Source: Agriotes lineatus (Eukaryota; Arthropoda; Insecta; Coleoptera; Elateridae). From it: DNA of 64,000 nucleotides. Both the position numbers and the translations under genes were made by a program. The DNA lies in NCBI GenBank assembly GCA_940337035.1, contig CALNHX010007671.1:1-64000 (forward strand). The letters are read 5' to 3'. Within the stretch, counting starts at the first letter, position 1, and every line of letters begins with the position of its first letter. Under the pieces are notes generated by a model. The model saw nothing but the letters and a program-made list of their open reading frames with translations, was not told where the DNA came from and did no database searches. Shown in pieces: positions 48,201 to 56,415 of this stretch.

Positions 48201-48490
48201 AAGCGTATCAGAAATCAAAGACACATTATGATCTTAGACGTCGTCCTGTTGAATATCAGGTGAATCAATCTGTCTGGCGCAGAAACTATGTCCTCTCTGA
48301 CGCTGCAAATCACTTTTCAGCTAAGCTTGCTTCTAAATATGTTGGTCCTTTTATTATCCATCGTCGACTATCAAGATGGGTTTATGAGCTCAAGACTCCT
48401 GAAGGTAATCTGCTGCGTGGGACTTGGCACGCCAAAGACCTTAAACCCCATTATGACGACAATCGCGATCAACCACCTAACGAGGTGTAG
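45242..48490 (+). CDS. pol: Gypsy Pol: protease, reverse transcriptase, RNase H, integrase
   Basis: Intact 1082-codon frame, -1 relative to gag, with first ATG at 45242. A GGAAAAC heptamer at 45257-45263 inside the overlap is a candidate slip site but is not a canonical X-XXY-YYZ. The protease has DSG at residues 76-78. The reverse transcriptase has YLDD at about 378-381. RNase H has QTDAS, ERECLA and ITDHY. The integrase has an HH-CC finger (about 721-770) and catalytic D792, D852 and E887 (34 residues between the last two, a spacing seen with the HPQANPTER pattern of some insect Gypsy clades). The C-terminus carries a GPF/Y module (YVGPFIIHRRL) and no chromodomain. All catalytic residues I can check are present. 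Confidence 0.95.
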   Translation: MPVVFGKRRPASLRGRLARCKHNKANEPIVDPNKKSGSSNFKHQAVLDFILSHADKDQRPYLKVSIFGNAILGLLDSGASRTLLGKQGWEMLQDYCRLDTKRLSSCVVANGDECLSIGTAIIPITLRDRICVMDVLVVPSLPHSLILGIDFWRKMNIIPNLRRDEWSFAVDNPNVSVDAIQSVEHLSSVQSLQLQEFIDSTFKAMGDKIGCTHLVQHEIKTQSPAIKQRYYPISPALQQHVDKELDRMLQDGIVERSTSAWSSPILMVKKRDNTYRFCVDYRKLNKVSQPDAYPLPYISSTLDKLRDARYLTTLDIKSAYWQIPVAESSREYTAFTVPNRGLFQFCRLPFGLHTAPATWQRLIDRVIGADLEPFVFTYLDDVIICTQTFEQHLDVLREVVKRLSDAGLTLSKEKCHFCKPELRYLGHVVNSRGLLVDPDKVRAIIEIPTPTCVSEIPRIVGMASWYRRFVPNFSTLLAPLTSLLRKNAKFNWTPDCENAFRSIKEHLVSAPILACPNFSLPFSIQTDASAYGLGAVLTQNQEDGEKVICYISRSLTKNERNFSTTERECLAVLFAIEKLRPYIEGTKFTVITDHYSLKWLNNIKDPTGRIARWAVRLQQYDFDIIHRKGKDHVVPDTLSRAVPVVDAIGDQPIINEAVKDRWYIRMRNNVQDNPCRFPLWRPEGDKLYKHVNITYSDLREDHEEWRLVVPKERRKDLICQNHDLPTAGHAGVSKTLNRITQHYYWPKMRADVAAYIRRCNTCGRTKPEQRPPVGFMGGHSIINKPWEVICTDIVGPLPRSKKGYAYILVVADCFSKFPLFFPLRSATASNIVQHLEEDVFLMYGAPRRIICDNGVQFCSREFTTLMNTYNCKMSFTAYYHPQANPTERINRVLKTMLTAYVQDNQREWDKYLPHVACAIRTAKHEVTGQSPYFINFGREIILRRPGEADDRNANVEPEFRFDRTNNNNHRSEAIQRLYADVRRRLDKAYQKSKTHYDLRRRPVEYQVNQSVWRRNYVLSDAANHFSAKLASKYVGPFIIHRRLSRWVYELKTPEGNLLRGTWHAKDLKPHYDDNRDQPPNEV

Positions 48491-49521
48491 TCTATTGTTA
48501 GGTCTGCTTTTGTTTGTCGTATCTTTGGTCTTCAAATGTAGCTATAGGTTATTTTCTTGCGTTCGTTTTTTTTAAATCGGCGTTGTAGAAAGCTTCGTGG
48601 AAGTTTTCTTTTTGTCCTTTTGGGAGGTTGGTTGGGGACTTGAACGGTCGGTTACTTTTCCGTCTATTCCTTACTTGTAAGGTAGACTGAGACATTCCAT
48701 CTTGTCGTTCATTTAGGAGTGAGCCACCTTTGAGGTCTCATCTCCGGTGTTCCGCTATCCGGTCACGGAGGATAGTGTTTCAGTGTGCAGTCGGTCCTGG
48801 GCTGCCCACTTTTCCTAGACTAGTAGGGTGTAGGGTTATTTTTTTTGTCATCACAGAGGATGGTTGCCTATGATCGCGGTGCATCCTACGGGGTCCCGCG
48901 CCTGGTACCCATTGTCTGTGATGACTTCAAACGTTTTTTTCGGCCTTTTTCCAATTTTGAAATTTCTGGTAGTTCACTTAATTCCACCCTACGGTGACTG
49001 ACTGACGTGACAACGGACAATCCTTCCTATCCTTCTTCTGTGTCGTCCGCTATCTTCTTTTCTAGAGCTCCTTAATCCCTTACCCCTTTTTTTTCACCAC
49101 TCTCACCTTTCATTTTCCTCTTCTTGGTGGACAGTGTCTCGGTGGGTGTTGTGTAGACTTGGGCCTGGATCGGTTCATCCACCGGCGCGCCTTTACCACC
49201 CAGCAGCGACGGATGTTCCGATGTCCTTTTCTGCATGACATTCATGTGGAGAGCTGTTTATCCCTTCACTCCTTTTCTCAACCATCAATCTTTTAAGACC
49301 CTGTGTGATTCCCCTATTTCCTTTCGTCTTCCGACATTAACGTACTTTTTTTTGGCTACGTATCCGCTTCTAAATTCGTTGACATTGGCTTGAATGTGCT
49401 GGGTATCCGCAATAGTTCTTTTCGTGTATCTGGAAAATTTTGAGGTTTCATTATCGTGCATGCATAGGTTCTACGTCGGTAAATTCGGGGAATTTACCTA
49501 TTTTTAAGTGAGGGGAGAGTT
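48491..49521 (+). other. 3' untranslated region and polypurine tract of the Gypsy element
   Basis: About 1 kb with no frame of note; no env remnant was recognised. It ends in the polypurine tract GTGAGGGGAGAG (about 49508-49519) just before the 3' LTR. Confidence 0.75.
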
Positions 49522-51577
49522 TGTTACGGTTCAAAAGTCATTTACAACTATTTAGCTAATTATTTGCCCTAATCTTGGTTAAAACTAACTTTTGCCATAT
49601 TTTCCTTCGAGTTTAATTTTTCTTACAGCATTACTGAGCATTTAGATCTTCTGAAAGTCACATTCCAATCTAAGTAAACCATATGATAAGAATTACAGGT
49701 CTGAGAGCCCCTGGTGTGTAGGCTTCACTTTATGCATATCTGAACCCCCCCAAGACTTGATTTTTGGTTTTATCAGTTTTGGAAACCAGTTTGGCATTCG
49801 CCATTTTTGTGCTGTTAAAGTCAGGTGCTTTGAAAATTCGCGTCTTGGAGACGTAACTTTATTGGATTTATTCAAGCGCATCCTGTGTAGGAAATCGCTT
49901 TTGGTGTAATTTTGGATTCCGAGGTGGTCTGGATTAGGCCCCGAGGATGTTATTTGCTGTGATCTCCTAGCCCAGACTTTGTTTGGGGATTTTGCTTTAG
50001 CAGCACATGGTCAACTTCCTTGGCGAAACTCAGCCGTGAAGATCTGAAACGGGTATGTGGTTTTTCTAGGTTCGTTCAGTTCGATTCTATTGTTAGTTGT
50101 CCTTTCAGCTTTTTCTTTTCCCCGCTGGGAACATATGTACAGTATTGCCGTGTGGCTACGTACCTGCAGTACTCCCTTCGCTTGGCAACGTGCCAGCAGC
50201 CCCCTTTCTACTTGGTGGCGAATCGAGCATTGCTCCGCCAGTGCCCAGTCGAGCCTGCGTTACATGACAGGATAGCACCAGCAAACCTCCTGCGACAGCT
50301 ACTCGGTGGTCACCCACTTTTGACCTCCTCATTGCCCTTTGGCCCCTGCTTGCAGCCACTGCTGCCGAAGTGTAGCCCATCGCAAAGGTCTGTCAGATTA
50401 CTATATCCGTTTCGAACTCCCGAATCTTCGGCCCAACTGCGTGACGGTGCTGCAATGTGCTCGATAAACTTATGAATGTTTTTAACGTGTATTCTTAAGC
50501 GGTAAGCTCACCTGTGGAACCTTATTTGATTCTGCTAATGCAAAACAGTAACTAATTTCTGCATTGTAAACAAAATTTAGCGGTAGCTCTTTTGATCGAT
50601 ATTTAGGTCATATGTACGGACTATGTTTTACCGGTATTGTATGGTCTCCGACCTCGGAATAATTTTTGACGGTATTGTAAGTTAGTTGTGCAGTCAAGTG
50701 CATGAAAGCATTTTTTTTACATTTTCAAATGTCACCTATTACACCGTTGAATAATATCTCTATCTGCGCCCTGTTGTGCAAGAGAAATTATAATGCTCGT
50801 GTCACGTCCGTTGTAAATGCAATTTGCCTTGCAATATCGCGAAGTCGCCCTTACGGAACCAAAACAAGATCTTGTAGGCCCGTGATTGCGTCGGTATAAA
50901 TTAATTATTAACTAAACAAAGGCTAAGCCTTGCATACTGGGTGTTCGGTTACATTCAACGTGCAATCTAAATTTAGATTTTAATTTTAATAGCTGTGTCG
51001 AAGCCAAGATGCTTTCGAACTTTTGCTAAGTGTTTATTCAGTAGTGCATTTGGCCAAATCTAACACCAATCTTGTATCCTATTTTAATACTACTAATTTG
51101 TAACAGATACATACCGTTTATAATTATTTATTTTTATGCCTTTATAAATGTAATTGGCAGTTTTGCGGTGAGTTTAGCCTTGTGCTTTGTATGGTATTGA
51201 TTAAACTGTGATATATGATCTCCCTATTGAGATTTTGTGTAGATTACTCGGTATTAGTTGTTGTATATAATATTTGTGGAGTCTCGTTACACTATTTGCT
51301 CATTATATTGAATCGTTACCTAGGTCAGTGAATTTTATTTATGCCCCCTTGCCGTATCTCTTTTCAGGAAGTGTTTGGTAGCGCATCTTATCGTGTACCT
51401 TTATGTGCGATTAGCCAAGAGCTGGGTCACCTGCTACCTGGCGCCCGTATTATTTTTTTTTAAATTTTAGCTGAAGCTTTGAGTCTCGTATATGACCCAC
51501 GCCCTCCTCTGGCTGAGAAGCCGGCGGCTCTTGCTTACTGCCCCCTTACCACCAGAGAAATGGTAACCACGGTAACA
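49522..51577 (+). repeat. 3' LTR of the Gypsy element (2056 bp)
   Basis: Near identical to 41292-43383. Differences noticed by eye include T/G at about 41570 versus 49799, C/T, T/G and A/G changes around 42450-42770 and 43360, small indels near 42306 and 42667, and absence of the right arm of the palindrome. Confidence 0.95.
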
Positions 51578-51781
51578 GTACCTAGCGCTTGGGATTTTTT
51601 GGAAAGTAAAAATACAAAAATAGGTATGCAAAAAGGCTATAAAATAAAAGAAAATGATCAATTGGTAATCTTTAGACAACATTTTTAAAAATAGGCAAAT
51701 AAGAAACTACCTGATTACTAAAGTAGTTAAATTTAGTTTAATTTTTAAAAATTTAATTTATTTTAAAATGACATTTTCGGG

Positions 51782-51924
51782 CGAAATAGTACATTGTGTA
51801 TCTAGGACGAAAAGCGTAACATTCGCAGACGACTGTGAATATTGTTGGGCGAGGCGAATAACGAGCCCAACAACCCAGGAGTCTGGGAATGTTGCTTTTT
51901 GCCCAAGATGCACATACTATTTTT
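51782..51924. repeat. 143-bp imperfect fold-back
   Basis: Arms start GAAATAGTAC... and end ...CATACTATTTTT, with an inner stem TTGTTGGGC/GCCCAACAA around a short centre at about 51851-51874. Probably a small MITE. Confidence 0.6.
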
Positions 51925-52518
51925 TCTCCGATCGATAGGAGTAATTAAGAAAATTGGGAAATAGTACTCGAATATTCCCTGCCTAGGACGGGAATATTAT
52001 TCCTGTACAGTTTTATTGTAAATTACCTAGCAACGGCTGATCTAATGGAATGTTTGAATTATTTCTGTACAGTTTTATTGTAAATTTTGTCAATAATTTG
52101 TCAGTTCTAGTACGATTGCCGGAAAAATATGTTCTTTCTATTTTAAAAATTATTTTTAATTCTAATAATAAATTAAATTTATTTTTAGTTGGTTTTGAAA
52201 TCTATTATATTAATCTGAAGCAACGTTTTCGCGTCATTGCAATTGCGCCTACTTCTGTGCAGTTTATCGATAAGCAAAATATACCAATCGAAATCTGATG
52301 ACGTGTACATTCCACCAAAAATAAACAGAATTCTAAACAAATACAACTTCAACCCTCTACGGCTACCTTTAGTCTCTCTACAAAACATCGAAGGCGAAAC
52401 CATTTGATATTTATATAACAAGGGAAAAAGCATAAAATTTTGTAGAGTAATTTTTTATAGTGTCTCCCTCTTTGTTTGCAATAGGAAATGCTCTAATCTA
52501 TCTTAGGCTAGTCATATT

Positions 52519-53095
52519 AGACATTTCTCCTATGTTAATCCGAAAATAAGTCTGGAGAGGACGGGACTAGCACAAATCGCTTTGTTTTGGAATGCCATAA
52601 GTAAGACTAGTTTTATCCCGAAAAAGAATACGAGCATAATTAGTAATTAACAATTTTGTAAACAAAAAACTCGTTTTTTTGTTTTTCATAAATATCTCGA
52701 AAACTAAGCTAGACAGGGCTACAAACTATAAGTCCCTTTTTTGTCGAACGTAAAATTATTTACAAAAAAATACACATTTTCGGGACTCGAAGTTCTGACT
52801 TTGACGGCGCGTAGGAGTTATATCATTGACTTGACGACGAATGTGTTCGTGATTTTTGTAGATAATTTTACGCTCTACAAAAATGGAACTTATAGTATGC
52901 AGCCCTATGCGGCTTAGTTTCCGAGACATTTACGAAAAACCAAAAAAAACCGTATTTTTTGTATACAAAATTGTTAATAACTGATTATGCCAGTATTCTT
53001 TTTCGGAGCAAAATAAGTCTCACTTATATAATCCCAAAACAAAGCGTTTTGTGCTGGTCCCGATTTGTCCAGACTTATTTTCGGGTTCGATGTCT
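52519..53095. mobile_element. 577-bp fold-back MITE in the hAT intron
   Basis: Left arm 52519 to about 52790 (AGACAT..., CCGAAAATAAGTCTGGA, CGCTTTGTTTTGG, TTAACAATTTTGTA) is repeated inverted in the right arm up to ATGTCT at 53095. The arms are clearly diverged, indicating some age. No coding capacity and no clear target duplication. Confidence 0.7.
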
Positions 53096-53520
53096 GATTT
53101 AATTGGCCTATCTACTTGAAAAGAACTTTTGTTTTTCAGCCAATGTCACAAAAAGTATTTGAAGAAAAATGTGTGGATTGGATGGCAGCCAAATATCTTC
53201 CATTTAGCTTTTTTGATGACACAATCACTCAAGAGTTTTTTAAATCTTTTAATAAGAATATCACAATGCCCAAGAGAAGCAGCTTAAAAACAAAAACCAT
53301 GGAGAGGTTTGCTGCTCATAAGGCTGCACTTGCAACCGTACTTCAAGAAAATACTTCAAACTTTTCATTCACAGTGGATGGTTGGACTTCCATCGCAAAT
53401 AAATCCTATTATGGGATAACTATACATTATATAGATGATTTGTGGAAACTACGGTCTATTGTTATTGACTTTGTTCCATCACGGGGCCTTCATTCTGGTC
53501 AAGACATAGCCAATATGTTT

Positions 53521-53912
53521 ATTCACAATCACATTGTAATGTGTCAATTTCGTGACATGACAACAGCTGGGAACTAGATGATTACTTGAAACTAGCCAGG
53601 AAATTATTACATACCCCGAAAAATATTACATACCTGAAGAGTGGGGTGTTTCCATGGTAACAAAACATTGAGTGGGTTGTTTTCATGGTAACAAAAATAT
53701 TAGCTACATCAAGTTATCTTTTATTCAGAATTCAATTGTAGTTATTTTTAAAATTAGATGATTGCGAATAAAATAGTATACATACCACGGTGGAAAGTTT
53801 CATCCGTGTCTCGAGATAAAGTTAACCTCGACGCTACGCGTCTCGGTAAACTACCTAATCTCTCGACAGTAATGAAACACTTCCCACCTCGGTATGTAAT
53901 ATACTATTTTCA
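53521..53912. mobile_element. Insertion (or second intron) in the hAT transposase with a palindromic MITE
   Basis: The transposase reading stops after DIANMF and resumes with FARDNKLESKIQG about 390 bases later. The interval holds a direct repeat of GAGTGGGGTGTTTCCATGG-type sequence (about 53640 and 53671) and an inverted repeat 53770-53910 (AAAATAGTAT...ATACTATTTT with TACC, GGTGG and TTTCAT blocks in both arms). No good splice donor is visible, so a transposon insertion is more likely than an intron. Confidence 0.55.
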
Positions 53913-55422
53913 ATTTTGCAAGGGACAATAAACTTGAATCAAAAATACAGGGTATTACTCTGGATAATGCAGCTTCGAATACGACGTTCACACTTGAACT
54001 GTCTAAGATGTTGGCTGACAAAAATTGTATTTTCAATGAGGATAATCATTTTCGTTGCTTTGCGCACATTATCAATTTGGGAGTCCAAGACATTATGAAA
54101 TTTTTGAACCCCAACCCCATTTCTGAGTTGGAAAATGATGAAACTGACAGTGAAGATGCTCAAGAGGAAAATTTAGCAGAGGAAGAGGAGGAAGCATCTC
54201 CTATCAGAAAATTAAGAAAACTATTTATTACAGTAAGACGATCAGAACAGTGGCAGAATAAATTAAAAAGCTGTTGCGAAGTTGTAAAGGTAAAGTTTTT
54301 GTCGCCTAAAATAGATTGTTCCACAAGATGGAATTCTACGTTTGATATGTTGAATACAGCTTTAAAAATGAAGAAAGCCTTAAATGCTTTGTGTAGAAAC
54401 AATTTATGTCTAATAAAGCTACAACTAAATGAAGACGAGTGGAAGTTAATTCTTAGCGTTACTACATATTTGAAGTATTTTAAATCACTATCTGTAGTAT
54501 TAGGCGGCGACAAGTATGTTACACTTCCACTTGTGGTCATCGGGTTTAATATGTTATTAGACAAAATTGAATCCCTAATAACAACCCTCGATAATAAGGT
54601 AGATCGAGACTTGGTCGACGAAAACGTTTTGCTGGCATTTCAGGCTGGGAGAGATAAGCTATTGAAACATTATAGAAAAACGAATTGGAATTACTGTACA
54701 GCGTTGATTTTAGATCCGCGTCACAAGATTGAAACATTTACACTAACTTCCTGGGGCCGACAATTGCAAACAGTAGCAATACAAAAATTCGAAGAATTTT
54801 ACAAAAACTTTTACTACAAAGATGATTCACCAAACCAAAAACAATCCTCCACTGATTCTGGGCAAGATGATTCTGACGAAAATGGTTCCTTTAACTGATC
54901 TATTTAATAAATCTACTGTCACAGTTAACAACTGGAGAACCGAAATCGATGACTACATAGCAAGGCCACGGGCCAACGAAGACGTAGATGTATTAGTTTG
55001 GTGGAGCAATCACCAAGTTTTATACCCAAACCTTTCCAGAATGGCTAGAGACTTTTTTGCTATACAAGCAACCAGTGTACCAGCTGAACGGCTATTTTCG
55101 AAGGCTGGCTTGATTATTCGAAATCACCGCAACAGGCTCGACAGCGAGTCTGCTAGGGCTTTGCTTTGTCTGAATGCTTGGCAATCGTGCGAATTTATTA
55201 AACAATATTTAAACTAAGTAAAAATTGAAATATTGTATTTTTGTATCGCTTCTGAAAAACATTTATTAGATATTAGATTTATAACATTTCTTATATTTTC
55301 CAAGTTTAATCTTATAAATAACCTTTGTAAAGATTTTGTAAAAAATTAAAATAAAGTAGGTACTACTTATAACTGTTCTACTTTGTTTTTATGCAGGTTT
55401 TAAGAATACTATTGAAAAACTG

Positions 55423-55557
55423 TCGAGATCGAGAAATCAAGAATCTCGATTTGGTTAATCTCGTCTCGAATATTCGAGATGGAAAAAGGTCAATCTCGAT
55501 CTCGAAATTTCGAGACGAGACGAGAGGAGATCGAGAATTATCTCGTCTCGATGGCAT
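55423..55557. repeat. hAT right subterminal TCTCGA/TCGAGA repeats
   Basis: Dense inverted counterparts of the left cluster, with several copies of AATCTCGATCTCGA-type motifs up to the right terminal repeat. Confidence 0.8.
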
Positions 55558-55562
55558 CACTA

Positions 55563-55960
55563 CTGCTTGCTATGGAAGCGAAATCTGGACAATTAATGCA
55601 GATATGAAGCGTCATTTAAATGCTTTAGAGATGGACTATTTACGACGTAGTACACGAATATCTAAACTTCCAAATATAACTAATGAGGAAAAACATATTT
55701 TCCAATGGTTTCCACCAGGCAAGAAAAAACGAGGCAGACCAAGACGTTCCTGGAACGAAGGAATAAGGCAATCCATAGAGCAAAGACACACACCTTGGGG
55801 ACGATATGACTCAAGTTCGAGAAGTTTGGAGGAGAGGATTGAGTAGACAGCTAAATGCTGTATAAGGATATTTACGTTCATTATGTCATAATATAGATTA
55901 TTGTACTTAATATCTTACTCAATATATATATTTTGTATGCAATGGACAAGTCTACGTACC
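55563..55960 (+). pseudogene. RTE LINE, right part (C-terminus and 3' end)
   Basis: Starts with the second copy of CTGCTTGC, and the reading continues directly: CYGSEIWTINADMKRHLNALEMDYLRR, then ISKLPNITNEEKHIF and KKKRGRPRRSWNEGIRQ, ending near 55845. About 30 residues between the last two blocks are missing compared with related elements. The 3' untranslated part is short and ends in AT-rich sequence; its exact end is uncertain. Confidence 0.8.
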
Positions 55961-56409
55961 CTAAACGCTTTTAGTTTTTCTTCTATGGGGTTGAACCCTT
56001 CTAAATTGTAACTGGATTTACAGTTATTCATAACCAAATAAAAAATTGACCTTATGGCTGCCAGATTATCTATTTTTCTTTCCATTCTGAAAAATGTATT
56101 AGCAACATAAAGAAATTGTTAAAGGAATAGAAATCCTTTGCAGAATTTATGTGATTGCGTTTTTTAACACCTAGAAGGTACAACAGGCCCAATAACGACA
56201 TTTTTAAAATGTATGTACAAATCTCTGCATATTACAATAATTTACACTTGTTACTCAGGCAATCCACCATACCATCATGGTGGTTATGTAACATACTTAA
56301 TGCATATTTACATTTTTCTATTAATGTTGTAATATTTTACATATTTATCTGCTCTGCTGTTTTTATATTCTTTGAAATGGAATTACTATTATTATTTTGT
56401 AGTACTGCC
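55961..56409. other. Unassigned AT-rich stretch
   Basis: The 85-codon frame at 56155-56412 is hydrophobic and AT-driven, with no recognisable domain. No other feature. Confidence 0.4.
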
Positions 56410-56415
56410 TAAACA

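Larger units (their letters stand above)
41292..51577 (+). mobile_element. Ty3/Gypsy LTR retrotransposon, apparently young
   Basis: A 10.3-kb element: 5' LTR, tRNA-Lys-type primer site, leader, intact gag and pol, 1-kb 3' region, purine tract, 3' LTR. LTR ends are TGTTAC and GTAACA, with the duplication GTAC on both sides. By eye the two LTRs of about 2.06 kb (excluding one insertion) differ by about eight substitutions and a few small indels. It sits in an intron of the hAT transposase gene, in the same orientation. No env gene is present. Confidence 0.95.
51582..53139 (+). other. Remaining intron of the hAT transposase gene
   Basis: Continues the intron that starts at 41136 and ends at TTTTTCAG (53138-53139). 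It contains two fold-back elements (51782-51924 and 52519-53095). No exon was recognised. Confidence 0.55.
40566..55217 (+). pseudogene. hAT transposase gene (dead), BED finger to dimerisation domain
   Basis: Segment 1 (about 40600-41135): acidic N-terminus and a BED zinc finger with CRLC at 40973 and H-x-H near 41050; nonsense codons at 40758 and 40908, the second where the BED tryptophan is expected. It ends at an AAG/GTAGGT donor (41136). Segment 2 starts after TTTTTCAG at 53139 and has FSFTVDGWTS and VPSRGLHSGQDIANM, then breaks at about 53520. Segment 3 (about 53913-54890): GITLDNAASNTTF, RCFAHIINLG, CSTRWNSTFDML. A shift near 54880 leads to the frame ending at 55217 with the hAT C-terminal dimerisation domain (NLSRMARDFFAIQATSVPAE; RLFSKAG). 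It cannot make transposase. Confidence 0.85.
40154..55562 (+). mobile_element. hAT DNA transposon (interrupted by a Gypsy element)
   Basis: Ends are TAGTGTTGCCA and, inverted, TAGTGATGCCATCGAGACGAGA, with the hAT-type 8-bp target duplication CTGCTTGC. Both subterminal regions are packed with TCTCGA motifs. Removing the Gypsy element and one GTAC leaves about 5.1 kb, large for a hAT element. It carries a decayed transposase gene in at least two exons plus fold-back elements in the intron. It inserted into the reverse transcriptase of an RTE LINE. Confidence 0.9.

Noticed and set aside
48491..49521. Envelope gene downstream of the Gypsy pol
   Set aside because: No open frame of useful length and no signal peptide, cleavage site or membrane segment.
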